From positions 1 to 64,000 of the forward strand of contig JBJECG010000065.1 of the NCBI GenBank assembly GCA_051870875.1: a stretch of DNA of 64,000 bases, written 5' to 3'. A program made the position numbers and the translations under genes. The notes below the pieces were generated by a model, which was given only the letters and a program-made list of their open reading frames with translations, ran no database searches and was not told the DNA's origin. The DNA is from Aphodosoma sp051870875. Lineage in GTDB: Bacteria > Bacteroidota > Bacteroidia > Bacteroidales > Paludibacteraceae. Positions 1 through 9,667 of this stretch are shown one piece after another. Numbering within the stretch: the first letter of the stretch is position 1; every line of letters begins with the position of its first letter.

Positions 1-2
1 AC

Positions 3-50
3 AGCGAGGCAAAAGAGAGAGAACTGCAGACTTACGCCGCATGCCGCTGA
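3..50 (+). CDS. 3' end of an upstream gene (partial)
   Basis: Reading frame 3 is open from the window edge to a TGA at 48-50 and gives the tail SEAKERELQTYAACR. It would overlap the next gene by 10 bases, a normal arrangement inside an operon. In many Bacteroidota a queuine tRNA-ribosyltransferase gene precedes this permease, but fifteen residues are too few to identify the product. The alternative is that this is non-coding and the frame is open by chance. Confidence 0.3.
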   Translation, partial: SEAKERELQTYAACR

Positions 51-1579
51 TAAAACGAATAGACACGTATGTACTGAAGAACTTCATGACGCTTTTTGCG
101 GCTACGTTCTTCATCTGTTCATTTATCCTCATCATGCAGTTTCTATGGATGCATATAGGCGATATGGTTGGCAAGGGGCTGCCAGTGGCGGTACTTCTGG
201 AACTGTTTTTCTACGCCTGGCTTACACTGATACCCATGGCCCTGCCGTTGGCAATACTCCTTGCATCGCTCATGACATTCGGTGACATGGGCGAGCGGCT
301 TGAGCTGCTTGCCATGAAGAGTGCAGGCATATCGCTTTTCCGTATCATGCGGTCGCTGATGGTGTTTATAGCGTTTGTATGTGTCGGGGCATTCATGTTT
401 GCCAACGATGTGATACCGTTTGCACAGAAAAAGATGTGGACCATACTGTTCAGCATAGGGCGCACATCGCCGGAACTGAACATACCTACAGGAGAGTTTT
501 ATGCCGGCATACAGAATATGCGCCTGTATGTGCGCGACAAAGACTACGATACCGGAGCCATGCTTGATGTGATGCTGTATGACTTCACCAACGGGTTTGA
601 CCGTTCGTGCGTAATAACGGCCGATACGGTGTATATAAAGATGACAGAAGACAAACAGAACCTGAAGCTGACCCTCATCAACGGGGAGTTGTTCGAGAAT
701 CTGCGCAAAGACAAGAGTTTCAGTTCGGGTAACGCCCCGTACCGGCGCGAATCGTTCCGCAGAAGAGAGACCATACTGGAGCATACAGGCGGTTTCGAGG
801 AGATGGACGGCTCTTTTCTCGATAACCAGTCGGTGTCGAAAGACTTCATGCAGCTCGTAACCGACATTGATTCCATCAGGCACACCAGAGACTCGCTCAC
901 CACGTCCCTTGCCGGCAAGATGGTCAACAGCACTTATTCCGACAACGCATTCGCCACCGCAGACACTGCCGGCAAACTGAAGCAGAATACCTGCTACGAT
1001 GCCGATTCTCTGTTTCTGAACCTCAGCTACAACCGCATGAGAAATGCAATGAGCCACATGCGCAACGATGTCTACACTACATCAAACGACTACCGCTACG
1101 ACCAGATGGTACTAAGCGACTGCAAACGTTTCTTTGTGCGTCACTCCATAGAACTGCACCGCAAATTCACACTCTCGTTCGCCTGCCTCATCTTCTTTTT
1201 CATAGGGGCACCGCTCGGGGCCATCATACGCAAGGGTGGTCTCGGCATGCCGGTAGTGGTGAGCGTGCTGCTGTTTATAGTCTACTACATAGTGGACACG
1301 TTCGGTGTAAAAATGGCACGTGAGGGGATATGGCCGGCCTGGGAAGGCATGTGGCTGTCGTCAATGATACTGCTTCCGATAGGTATATTCCTGACATACA
1401 AGGCCGCTACCGATTCCAAGCTATTCAACAATGAAGCCTACACCGCACGCCTGAAAATCATTATGATGAGGATACGGACGGGCTGGAAATATACCGGTGA
1501 AAAACTCAACAAATACCATAACAAACATATCAAGTCCAAGCTATGCAATTCAAGACCAATACAATCGAAGAGGCAATAG
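41..1579 (+). CDS. LptF/LptG-family permease (YjgP/YjgQ)
   Basis: A 512-residue inner-membrane protein of the LptF/LptG family. These permeases work with the LptB ATPase to extract lipopolysaccharide from the inner membrane and pass it to the periplasmic bridge. Hydrophobic segments lie at about residues 15-37, 48-80 and 103-122 and again at about 375-397, 405-422 and 435-455: three helices, a large periplasmic domain, three helices, as the family requires. It is longer than the roughly 360-residue E. coli proteins because of an insert at about 260-360. Which of the two paralogues (F or G) it is cannot be told from sequence alone. Its last 37 bases overlap the start of ribBA, so the two are surely co-transcribed. 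Confidence 0.9.
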   Translation: MPLIKRIDTYVLKNFMTLFAATFFICSFILIMQFLWMHIGDMVGKGLPVAVLLELFFYAWLTLIPMALPLAILLASLMTFGDMGERLELLAMKSAGISLFRIMRSLMVFIAFVCVGAFMFANDVIPFAQKKMWTILFSIGRTSPELNIPTGEFYAGIQNMRLYVRDKDYDTGAMLDVMLYDFTNGFDRSCVITADTVYIKMTEDKQNLKLTLINGELFENLRKDKSFSSGNAPYRRESFRRRETILEHTGGFEEMDGSFLDNQSVSKDFMQLVTDIDSIRHTRDSLTTSLAGKMVNSTYSDNAFATADTAGKLKQNTCYDADSLFLNLSYNRMRNAMSHMRNDVYTTSNDYRYDQMVLSDCKRFFVRHSIELHRKFTLSFACLIFFFIGAPLGAIIRKGGLGMPVVVSVLLFIVYYIVDTFGVKMAREGIWPAWEGMWLSSMILLPIGIFLTYKAATDSKLFNNEAYTARLKIIMMRIRTGWKYTGEKLNKYHNKHIKSKLCNSRPIQSKRQ

Positions 1580-2748
1580 CCGATTTTCGAGAGGGGAAAT
1601 TCCTGATTGTGGTGGATGACGAAGACCGTGAAAATGAAGGGGACTTCATCATAGCCGCAGAAAAGATCACTCCAGAAGCAGTCAACTTCATGCTCAAAAA
1701 CGGGCGCGGCGTGCTCTGTGCGCCGCTCCCGATAAGCCGTTGCCAGGAACTGGAACTCGACCGCCAGGTAAGCAACAATACATCGCTTCTCGGCACTCCG
1801 TTTACCATCACCGTCGACCTGCTGGAAGGCTGCACCACCGGAGTATCCATCCACGACCGCGCGGCCACCATCCGCGCACTTGCCGACCCGAAAGCCAAAC
1901 CGTCGGACTTCGGCCGCCCCGGACACATCAACCCGCTCTATGCCCAGGACCGCGGAGTGCTGCGCCGAGCCGGCCATACCGAGGCATCAATAGACCTGGC
2001 CCGGCTGGCAGGCCTGTATCCGGCCGCCGCCCTCATAGAAATCATGAACGAAGACGGTACAATGGCACGCATGCCACAATTGCAGGAAGTGGCCCATAAG
2101 TTCGGCATCAAAATCATAACGATAAAAGATCTGATAGCGTACCGTCTGCGCCAGGATTCCATCGTAGAACGCGGAGCAGAGGCATTTCTTCCGACCGCTT
2201 ACGGCGACTTCAAGATAATACCGTTCCGCCAGAAGTCAAACGGCGTGGAACACGTGGCTCTGATAAAAGGGGAATGGAAAGAGGACGAACCGGTGCTTGT
2301 GCGCGTACACTCGTCGTGTGCCACCGGCGACATATTCGCCTCGAAACGCTGCGAATGCGGCGAACAGCTTCACGCTGCAATGCAAGCCATAGAACGCGAA
2401 GGCAAAGGAGCATTGGTATATCTCAGCCAGGAAGGACGCGGTATCGGACTGATGAACAAAATAGCCGCCTACAAACTCCAGGAAGAGGGATACGATACGG
2501 TTGACGCCAACCTGCACCTCGGATTCAAAGCCGACGAGCGCGACTACGGTGTAGGAGCAAGCATACTGCACGACTTGGGTATCAGCAAGATGCGCCTGAT
2601 GACCAACAATCCGATGAAACGCATCGGACTTGAAGGATACGGACTTGAAATCGTGGAGAATGTGCCAATCGAGACCGGCAAGAACCGATACAATGAAAAT
2701 TATCTCAAGACGAAAAAAGAAAAAATGGGACATGACCTCCATCTGTAA
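1543..2748 (+). CDS. ribBA: bifunctional 3,4-dihydroxy-2-butanone-4-phosphate synthase / GTP cyclohydrolase II
   Basis: A 401-residue riboflavin-pathway enzyme carrying both entry reactions: ribulose 5-phosphate to dihydroxybutanone phosphate, and GTP to the pyrimidine precursor. The RibB half (about 1-205) has the acidic loop DDEDRENEGDF at about 26-36 and the RRAGHTEASIDLARLAGL segment. The RibA half has the zinc site HSSCATGDIFASKRCECGEQ, with three cysteines, and the GRGIGL loop. The start is fixed by the family N-terminus (MQFKTNTIEEAI), although it lies 37 bases inside the preceding gene. There is no room for an FMN riboswitch upstream, so any flavin control must act elsewhere. Confidence 0.97.
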   Translation: MQFKTNTIEEAIADFREGKFLIVVDDEDRENEGDFIIAAEKITPEAVNFMLKNGRGVLCAPLPISRCQELELDRQVSNNTSLLGTPFTITVDLLEGCTTGVSIHDRAATIRALADPKAKPSDFGRPGHINPLYAQDRGVLRRAGHTEASIDLARLAGLYPAAALIEIMNEDGTMARMPQLQEVAHKFGIKIITIKDLIAYRLRQDSIVERGAEAFLPTAYGDFKIIPFRQKSNGVEHVALIKGEWKEDEPVLVRVHSSCATGDIFASKRCECGEQLHAAMQAIEREGKGALVYLSQEGRGIGLMNKIAAYKLQEEGYDTVDANLHLGFKADERDYGVGASILHDLGISKMRLMTNNPMKRIGLEGYGLEIVENVPIETGKNRYNENYLKTKKEKMGHDLHL

Positions 2749-2779
2749 ATCAAAGTCCTGACAATCCGGCAAATACAGT

Positions 2780-2832
2780 AGAAAGCGGGAGCAGTGACAA
2801 AAATCGCGCTCCGGCTTTCTGCTTTTGTGTTT
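2780..2832 (+). terminator. terminator after ribBA
   Basis: A 13-base stem with one mismatch (2780-2792 against 2808-2820) and a loop of about 15 bases, followed by a T-rich tail (GCTTTTGTGTTTT). It sits 31 bases after the ribBA stop and separates it from the helicase gene. Confidence 0.75.
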
Positions 2833-2874
2833 TCCTGAAAATCATTTCCCCAGAAACCGTTTTACACCAAAGAG

Positions 2875-5229
2875 ATGCAACAAATGGACTTATCGGATCT
2901 GCTCAACCCCGAACAGAAGGCTGCCGTAGAATACTGTGACGGAGCATCGGTAATAGTGGCAGGAGCCGGGTCGGGCAAGACCCGCGTGCTGACATACAAA
3001 GTGGCTTATCTCCTGCAAAACGGCGTACCGGCCTACAACATTCTGGCCCTGACATTCACAAACAAGGCAGCAACCGAAATGCGCGAACGCATAATCCAAA
3101 CGGTAGGCTGGCAGAATGCCCGTGCACTGTGGGCGGGTACGTTCCACTCTATATTTTCGCGCATACTCCGGGCAGAAGCGAACCTGCTGGGTTTCACGCC
3201 GCAATTCACCATCTACGACTCGAACGACTCGAAAAACGTGGTAAAGACGATAGTCAAGGAGATGTCTCTCGATGACAAGAAGTACAAGCCCGCCGCCATA
3301 CAACAGAAAATATCAATGGCCAAGAACCATCTGATAACCCCGGCGGCATACAGAGCATCGACTGACAACTACAACCACGACAATACGAACGGAATACCGC
3401 TTTTCGGCGAAATATTCGGCCGCTACTGCCGCCGTTGCCGCGAATGCAATGCCATGGATTTCGATGACCTGCTGGTCTACACCGCCACCCTGTTCCGGCA
3501 GTGTCCTGACGTGCTGCAACGCTATTCCGAACGGTTCCAATACATTTTAGTCGACGAATATCAGGACACCAACGTTGTGCAACATGACATAGTGATGCAG
3601 CTGGCATCGGTACACAGGCGCGTGTGCGTGGTGGGCGACGATGCGCAGAGCATCTACTCATTCCGCGGTGCCGAGATAGACAACATCCTCGGTTTCCAGC
3701 GGGTGTTTGACAACTGCCGTCTTTTCAAACTCCAACAGAACTACCGTTCGACAAAGACCATAGTTGAGGCCGCCAACTCATTGATTGCAAAAAACCGCAA
3801 CCAGATAAAAAAGCACGTATTCAGCAACAACAGTACAGGAGCCCCGATTGACGTGATATGCGCATATTCGGACTATGAAGAGGCATCACGTGTAGCGCAA
3901 AGCATAGAATACGCTGTAAAGCGGCATACCGCCCCCTACAACGAAACGGCCATACTCTACCGCACCAATTCCCAAAGCCGCGTACTCGAAGACGAACTGC
4001 GCAAACATGCCATCCCCTACCGCATCTACGGGGGACTGTCGTTCTACCAGCGCAAGGAGATAAAAGACATCATCTCATACCTGCGCCTGACCATCAACCC
4101 TTCGGACGAAGAAGCCCTTGTACGCATCATCAACACACCGGCACGCGGTATCGGCGACACCACTGTAAAAAAAGTGCTGGCAGCGGCTCACGACAATACA
4201 TCCACTCCGATACTCGACATAATCAACGACCCTATTGCCCACGACGTAAACGTCAACAAAGGCACAGCGGCCAAACTGCAGGGTTTTGCAGCCATGATAC
4301 GCTCGTTCATAGAAGCCAATGACACGTCCGATGCCTACGCACTCGTGGAGCGTGTGATTTTCGAAAGCGGACTGATGGCCGATGCCGCAGCCGACACCTC
4401 GATAGAAGGGATGTCCCGCAAGGACAATATACAGGAGTTTATGGGAGCGGTACACGAATTCTGTGACCGCAAGGTAAACGAAGGCGACAACGAGATAAGC
4501 ATAACAAATTTCCTAAACGAAGTGGCTCTCGCCACAGATCAGGACACCGACCGCGATGCCAATGCCGATGTAGTGACCATGATGACCGTACACGCCGCCA
4601 AAGGACTGGAATTCACAAACGTCTATATCGTCGGCATGGAAGAAAACCTCTTCCCTTCGATGATGGTAGAGACGGAACGCGACCTGGAAGAGGAACGCCG
4701 CCTGTTTTACGTGGCACTGACCCGGGCCAAGGAATGCTGCACAATAAGTTATGCAAAAAGCCGTTTCCGTAACGGACAAACCCAATATTCAAACCCAAGC
4801 CGCTTTCTGTACGACATAGACCGGAAATACCTGAACCTGCCGGCGGAAATGAAGCGCAGCTCATGTACCGTCAACCCTTATTCAGGCAGTCCGTGGTACG
4901 ACAGAGACCTGTATGACAATCCCTGCCCAGACAACAAATACAGCGATGATTTCGGGTTCACATCAAGATACCCGTCGCGTTTCAGTACGACCAAACCGCC
5001 GCAAACGACCGCCGCACCGGCCTTCAAGCCGGTACGCCAGGCGGCATCGAACGGCACCGGCACGCCAGCCGGCCTCATTGCCGGCGACCTTGTGGAACAC
5101 TCCACATTCGGCTACGGCACGGTGCTGAAGATAGAAGGTGAAGGACAGAATGCAAAAGCCCGGATCGCATTCGACAAACACGGCGAGAAAACATTGCTGC
5201 TGAAATTTGCAAGACTCACCAAACTCTGA
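2875..5229 (+). CDS. UvrD/PcrA-type superfamily 1 DNA helicase
   Basis: A 784-residue 3'-to-5' ATP-dependent helicase used in repair and in clearing proteins or recombinases from DNA. Motifs appear in order: AGAGSGKTR (Walker A, about 30-38), VDEYQDTN (motif II), GDDAQSIYSFRGA (III), QNYRST (IV), VVTMMTVHAAKGLEF (V) and RRLFYVALTRAK (VI). The C-terminal 60 residues form the small domain seen in PcrA-like proteins (GDLVEHSTFGYGTVLKIEG...), which in PcrA interacts with RNA polymerase. Either M1 or M4 could be the start. PcrA and UvrD are hard to separate by reading alone, so I leave the symbol blank. The next gene begins 10 bases after the stop. Confidence 0.95.
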   Translation: MQQMDLSDLLNPEQKAAVEYCDGASVIVAGAGSGKTRVLTYKVAYLLQNGVPAYNILALTFTNKAATEMRERIIQTVGWQNARALWAGTFHSIFSRILRAEANLLGFTPQFTIYDSNDSKNVVKTIVKEMSLDDKKYKPAAIQQKISMAKNHLITPAAYRASTDNYNHDNTNGIPLFGEIFGRYCRRCRECNAMDFDDLLVYTATLFRQCPDVLQRYSERFQYILVDEYQDTNVVQHDIVMQLASVHRRVCVVGDDAQSIYSFRGAEIDNILGFQRVFDNCRLFKLQQNYRSTKTIVEAANSLIAKNRNQIKKHVFSNNSTGAPIDVICAYSDYEEASRVAQSIEYAVKRHTAPYNETAILYRTNSQSRVLEDELRKHAIPYRIYGGLSFYQRKEIKDIISYLRLTINPSDEEALVRIINTPARGIGDTTVKKVLAAAHDNTSTPILDIINDPIAHDVNVNKGTAAKLQGFAAMIRSFIEANDTSDAYALVERVIFESGLMADAAADTSIEGMSRKDNIQEFMGAVHEFCDRKVNEGDNEISITNFLNEVALATDQDTDRDANADVVTMMTVHAAKGLEFTNVYIVGMEENLFPSMMVETERDLEEERRLFYVALTRAKECCTISYAKSRFRNGQTQYSNPSRFLYDIDRKYLNLPAEMKRSSCTVNPYSGSPWYDRDLYDNPCPDNKYSDDFGFTSRYPSRFSTTKPPQTTAAPAFKPVRQAASNGTGTPAGLIAGDLVEHSTFGYGTVLKIEGEGQNAKARIAFDKHGEKTLLLKFARLTKL

Positions 5230-5239
5230 CATACCTACG

Positions 5240-7708
5240 ATGCGCACACTGATACTCACCATATTGCTGACACTATCGCTGACGGGAACCGCCCAACAGC
5301 GAATCTTTGTGCGCGGGTATGTGATGGACGAGACAAAACACGCTGTAGAGTTTGCCACAGTACAGATAAAAGGGTCTGCCACAGGAGCCATCTCCAACGG
5401 GAAAGGCTATTTTGAAGTCGGGTTCCAACGTCAGGAAGCCACTGATACAATAACGCTGACAGTATCGTGCGTAGGATACACCACCGCCGATATTCCGGTT
5501 GCCCTCACCCAAGGACAGACCTATGTGGTGGCCGTCACCCTCAACACAGACACCCAAACGCTCGACGAAATAGAGGTAAAGGCCCTTGCCCGGCAGACAG
5601 GCACGCTCCTCCCGATAGACATGGACAAACTGAGACTCATGCCAGATGCTGCCGGCGGCAACATAGAAAGCCTCCTGACAACATACGCAGGGGTAAGTTC
5701 AAACAACGAGATGAGTTCGCAATATTCCGTCCGAGGCGGCAACTATGATGAAAATTCGGTGTATGTAAACGGCATGGAAGTCTACCGTCCGTTGCTGGTA
5801 AGGGCAGGGCAACAGGAGGGTCTCAGTTTCATAAACCCTGACATGGTAGGTGCAGTGAACTTTTCGGCAGGCGGATTCGATGCCAAATACGGAGACAAGA
5901 TGGCTTCGGTACTCGATGTGACGTACAAGAAACCGGAGCGGTTTGAAGCCAACATATCGGCATCGCTGCAAGGAGCGACGGCATACATCGGGGCATCATC
6001 GAAAAAATTCTCGCAACTGCACGGCATACGTTTCAAGACTATGCAGGTACTGCTCGGCACACTTGACACAAAGGGCGAATACAGTCCGTGGTTTGCCGAC
6101 TACCAAACCTATCTGACATGGCAGGTTGCCCCGAAGGCGGAACTGACCTTTTTGGGCAACATATCGCAGAACAGCTACAAGTTCGTGCCCCGAAGCCGCA
6201 GCACTTCATTCGGGACACTGTCTGACGCCAACAACTTCACGGTGTATTTTTCGGGCGCGGAACGCGATGTATTCCGCACATTCTTCGGCGCAGTGGGATT
6301 GAACTACCAACCGACGGAGAGCGTGTCGCTGGGATTCAATGTTTCGGCATTCAACACCAACGAGCAGGAAACATACGACATAACCGGCGAATACTGGCTT
6401 TCGGAACTGGAGCTCGGCAATACCGACAAAACCGACATGGTGACAGGGTCACTCGGTACAGGGCTTTACCGCGAGCATGCCCGCAACCGACTGAGCGCGA
6501 CCGTAATCAATGCCGGGTTTACCGGCAGTTATGACACACGGTACAACTCTCTGCAATGGGGGGCAAGCTACCAGCGCGAAATAATCCTCGACCGCATCAA
6601 CGAATGGGAGAGCCGCGATTCGGCAGGCTACTCGCTGCCATACAATCCCGACCGTGTGGAAGTAATCTACAATCTGTTTTCCGATGTCGACCTCTACACC
6701 CATCGTGTACAAGGCTATATACAGGATACCTACCGGTTGAACCCGTCGTGGGGCGCATGGATATTCACAGCCGGAGCACGCGCCAACTACTGGTCTTTCA
6801 ACAACGAATTTATAGTCAGCCCCCGACTGTCAGTATCGTTCTTCCCCAACTGGAAAGCCGACTTCAACTTCCGCCTCGCGGCCGGTGTCTACTACCAGGC
6901 TCCGTTCTACAAGGAAATCCGGACAGTAGAAGCCGATGCGAACGGCAACAACCACGTTGTGCTCAACCACAACATCCAGGCCCAGCGTTCGTTTCACGCA
7001 GTGCTCGGCATGGACTATTTTTTCCGGGCGTGGAACCGTCCGTTCAAACTTACCGTCGAGGGTTACTACAAGCCGGCCGACCGTGTGACAAGCTATTATG
7101 TCGACAATGTAAGGGTGCGCTATTCGGGCAAAAACGATGCTGTGGCATATGCCGCCGGTGTAGATGTAAAGCTTTTCGGAGAATTTGTGCCTGGTGTCGA
7201 TTCCTGGATTTCGGTGTCGTGGATGCGGGCACGTGAAGACATCATCGGCGACCACTATCCGGCATACAGCAATGCCGGCACCTATCTTGGCGAAGTATAC
7301 CCAGGCTATATTTCACGCCCAAACGAGCAGAGATACAATATATCGCTCTTCTTCCAGGACTATTTTCCCAACCATCCGGAGTATAGGGTGCATCTGAAAT
7401 TGGTATGGTCAGACGGGTTGCCTTTCGGGCCGTCGCACTCCGAACGCTACCAGGCCACTCTCCGCACCAAAGCCTACAACCGAGTGGATATAGGAGCATC
7501 GCGCGGTTTCGTGCAGGGACGCGAGAAGTGGATGCACCACCTCGATCCGGTAAAAAACATCTGGCTAAGTCTGGAGCTTTTCAATCTCTTCAATATCAAG
7601 AACGTAAACTCATACTACTGGGTAACCGACATCTACAACGGGCAATATGCCGTGCCAAACTATCTTACCGGTTTTATGGTAAACTTTAAGGTTTCTGTCG
7701 GTTTTTAA
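5240..7708 (+). CDS. TonB-dependent outer-membrane receptor with carboxypeptidase-like N-terminal domain
   Basis: An 822-residue outer-membrane receptor taking up an unknown ligand with energy from TonB. The start at 5240 gives a clean signal peptide (MRTLILTILLTLSLTGTAQQ) and lies 10 bases after the helicase stop; the frame stays open further upstream but that would run into the helicase. After the signal comes a carboxypeptidase-D regulatory-like domain (about 22-110), then a plug with the SVRGGNYDENSVYVNGMEVY segment (about 165-185), then a beta-barrel ending in VSVGF with terminal phenylalanine. No SusD partner lies next to it, so it is not a classic SusCD pair. Uptake of a siderophore, vitamin or peptide is possible; the ligand cannot be inferred. 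Confidence 0.9.
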   Translation: MRTLILTILLTLSLTGTAQQRIFVRGYVMDETKHAVEFATVQIKGSATGAISNGKGYFEVGFQRQEATDTITLTVSCVGYTTADIPVALTQGQTYVVAVTLNTDTQTLDEIEVKALARQTGTLLPIDMDKLRLMPDAAGGNIESLLTTYAGVSSNNEMSSQYSVRGGNYDENSVYVNGMEVYRPLLVRAGQQEGLSFINPDMVGAVNFSAGGFDAKYGDKMASVLDVTYKKPERFEANISASLQGATAYIGASSKKFSQLHGIRFKTMQVLLGTLDTKGEYSPWFADYQTYLTWQVAPKAELTFLGNISQNSYKFVPRSRSTSFGTLSDANNFTVYFSGAERDVFRTFFGAVGLNYQPTESVSLGFNVSAFNTNEQETYDITGEYWLSELELGNTDKTDMVTGSLGTGLYREHARNRLSATVINAGFTGSYDTRYNSLQWGASYQREIILDRINEWESRDSAGYSLPYNPDRVEVIYNLFSDVDLYTHRVQGYIQDTYRLNPSWGAWIFTAGARANYWSFNNEFIVSPRLSVSFFPNWKADFNFRLAAGVYYQAPFYKEIRTVEADANGNNHVVLNHNIQAQRSFHAVLGMDYFFRAWNRPFKLTVEGYYKPADRVTSYYVDNVRVRYSGKNDAVAYAAGVDVKLFGEFVPGVDSWISVSWMRAREDIIGDHYPAYSNAGTYLGEVYPGYISRPNEQRYNISLFFQDYFPNHPEYRVHLKLVWSDGLPFGPSHSERYQATLRTKAYNRVDIGASRGFVQGREKWMHHLDPVKNIWLSLELFNLFNIKNVNSYYWVTDIYNGQYAVPNYLTGFMVNFKVSVGF

Positions 7709-7749
7709 TTTACATATTCCGGATATTTTATGATTTAACACTAAAATCA

Positions 7750-7781
7750 TTTGTTTTGTCGAAAATTATTATTTACCTTTG
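7750..7781 (+). promoter_or_regulatory. promoter of the 7.9-kb outer-membrane gene
   Basis: TTTG at 7750-7753 and TACCTTTG at 7774-7781 with a 20-base spacer, a full match to the Bacteroidota housekeeping promoter. Transcription should start near 7788, giving a leader of about 140 bases that contains a run of eight C (7849-7856). Confidence 0.75.
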
Positions 7782-7926
7782 CGGCGTTGTTTGCTATCTG
7801 CAATATCCATAACCAGAAACTGCGGCGTTATTCAGTACCCTATTCCTCCCCCCCCCATACACAAAACCGATTTCAAAAGCGACATCAATCAAACACACAT
7901 ATTAAATCTTTAATCTACCAATACTT

Positions 7927-8577
7927 ATGAAACGAGGACAAAAGAAATTATTATTGATTGTTGCCGGCTTTTCATTGATAAGTCTGCAATGCATCTCGGC
8001 ACAGGACCAGAGTGTGCCGGAGCATCCGCGCCACTACGTACAGTTCAACATCGGAGATCCGCTGTTCAACATGATTTACGGCGGAAATTTCGGCTGCTGC
8101 GGCTACTGCGACTATTCCACACAATACAATTGGTTCACTCCGGATGTGTATGAATCGGCATACACCCAACTGCCCACTTTCTCCCTATCATACTACTATG
8201 CCGTCAAGCCGTGGCTGCACATCGGCGGCGAACTTTACTATGAAGGGGAGTACTACATAATCCGCGACCGTGTGACAAACAACTACGGGGGCGTAGCGGG
8301 ACGCACCTCACTGAACATTCTTCCCACAATCCGTTTCCAATACTTCAACCGACGCATCGTAGGACTGTATTCCGGCCTGTCGTTAGGTCTGCACCTGAAC
8401 ATAGAAAGCGGCAACAAGCTGTATGATCCGACCGCAAGCAACAGCTATTGCACCGCCTTGCCGGCATTCCAGCTCACGGCTATCGGTATCCGTGTAGGCA
8501 ACAGAATCTTCGGCACCGCAGAAATAGGTGTAGGCAACAAAGGGATTGCCACTATAGGCATCGGCGCACGGTTCTGA
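7927..8577 (+). CDS. predicted small outer-membrane beta-barrel protein
   Basis: A 216-residue protein of unknown function. The N-terminus is a signal peptide (about 1-26, hydrophobic LLLIVAGFSLISLQC, cleavage near SAQ). The rest alternates aromatic and polar residues as in short amphipathic strands, with glycine-rich turns, and ends in IGIGARF with terminal phenylalanine, as outer-membrane barrels do. The cysteine at about residue 22 lies inside the hydrophobic stretch and does not make a convincing lipobox. A cluster GCCGYCDYST (about 57-66) holds three cysteines, unusual for a barrel, and could bind metal or form disulfides. It has its own strong promoter and a long leader, so it is not simply an appendage of the TonB receptor. 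Confidence 0.75.
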   Translation: MKRGQKKLLLIVAGFSLISLQCISAQDQSVPEHPRHYVQFNIGDPLFNMIYGGNFGCCGYCDYSTQYNWFTPDVYESAYTQLPTFSLSYYYAVKPWLHIGGELYYEGEYYIIRDRVTNNYGGVAGRTSLNILPTIRFQYFNRRIVGLYSGLSLGLHLNIESGNKLYDPTASNSYCTALPAFQLTAIGIRVGNRIFGTAEIGVGNKGIATIGIGARF

Positions 8578-8745
8578 CAAGCGACTCGCACAAATCAGTT
8601 TATATCATCATATTCAAGTGACCGCAATTTTCGGACTGCAATGAATTTGCTGCCTTTCGGAGGCTTTTGGAACTATCCTGAAATACCGCTAAATTCACTT
8701 GGCAGCCAATTTTTGCAAAACTATAAAAACAAGGAGATTTTTATC

Positions 8746-9612
8746 ATGAAAAAATATTTTATCGTGGCAGTTGTAGCCCTGCTCGTTACAAGTTGTGAAC
8801 ACTATGACCGCTACAACATTACCAAACGCGGCAATGAGATCTACCAAACCTGGAACAGTGAACTGGACAAGCTCAACTACATAGTAAACCAGACATTTGA
8901 TCTGAACAGTATATTGCAGGCCGAAACGAAAGAAGAGGCAGACAGTATCTACAACGAGTGTTTCGCCATACATAATTACCAAGTCACCAACCACGCCGAA
9001 AATGTGTACCAAATACACAGCAAAAGTTCCTATGATCAGAACAACTTCCTGATTCAAACCGACGGCAACGACCTGAACACTCCCGGCACACAATGGGCAA
9101 TTGTCCTTAATCTGCCTGACGATTTCAAATACCAACCAACCCCGCATTACATGACTTCCTGTTATACGGATCTGGAACCTTACACGAATCTTGTATCGTG
9201 CGGCATTGAATACCTGCCATTTACCGTCACCTGTTCAGCTCCGGACACATGGACATGGAAAGACTACAACGCAACGGCCGAAACGCGGGATTATTTTTCC
9301 GTTGATCTGACAGTTACAAAAGAGATACATGAAATCATACCGGGACTTATAGAAGACGTACAGTACAAGTACAACGGCAAAGGCCGTTTTGCAGTCAACA
9401 GACGAGACAACTATATCGATTATGAAATGACAGACATGATTCCGGAAACAAAAGGTTATGCCTATCATGAATCCAAATGGACCGGCGGCAAACTTGATAT
9501 GGATGCATCCAATGCACAGAACCGGCACATACCAGTGAGCGTGACTTTCAAATCTTCCGGTTATGCAGTCACATACAGTGATGTAACGGAAGATTACCCA
9601 TACTACCATTAG
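8746..9612 (+). CDS. lipoprotein of unknown function
   Basis: A 288-residue predicted lipoprotein. The start at 8746 is chosen because it gives MKKYFIVAVVALLVTSC, a standard lipoprotein signal with the acceptor cysteine at 17, and because AAGGAG at 8731-8736 is well placed; this is one of the few strong Shine-Dalgarno sites in the window. An in-frame start at 8641 would bury the signal. The mature part is hydrophilic and rich in Tyr, Asn and Thr, with alternating segments that suggest a beta-sandwich. I do not recognise the family. It follows the small barrel on the same strand with a 168-base gap and is closed by a hairpin at 9626. Confidence 0.8.
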   Translation: MKKYFIVAVVALLVTSCEHYDRYNITKRGNEIYQTWNSELDKLNYIVNQTFDLNSILQAETKEEADSIYNECFAIHNYQVTNHAENVYQIHSKSSYDQNNFLIQTDGNDLNTPGTQWAIVLNLPDDFKYQPTPHYMTSCYTDLEPYTNLVSCGIEYLPFTVTCSAPDTWTWKDYNATAETRDYFSVDLTVTKEIHEIIPGLIEDVQYKYNGKGRFAVNRRDNYIDYEMTDMIPETKGYAYHESKWTGGKLDMDASNAQNRHIPVSVTFKSSGYAVTYSDVTEDYPYYH

Positions 9613-9625
9613 GAATCCATACGGT

Positions 9626-9655
9626 CTGCCCGACATGTCGAATGTCGGGCAGTTT
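9626..9655. terminator. bidirectional terminator hairpin
   Basis: An 11-base perfect stem (9626-9636 with 9642-9652) around a 5-base loop, between two convergent genes. The flanking T-run is short, so function as a shared terminator is inferred. Confidence 0.65.
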
Positions 9656-9667
9656 CATGTTGACATG

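Noticed and set aside
143..1057. Long open frame antisense to the LptF/G-type permease
   Set aside because: It mirrors a gene with a clear membrane-protein pattern; the peptide is rich in His, Cys and Gln and has no domain.
1480..1543. FMN riboswitch before ribBA
   Set aside because: ribBA starts inside the preceding coding sequence, so there is no leader to hold one.
5207..5239. Longer start for the TonB receptor
   Set aside because: It would overlap the helicase and precede the signal peptide that begins at 5240.
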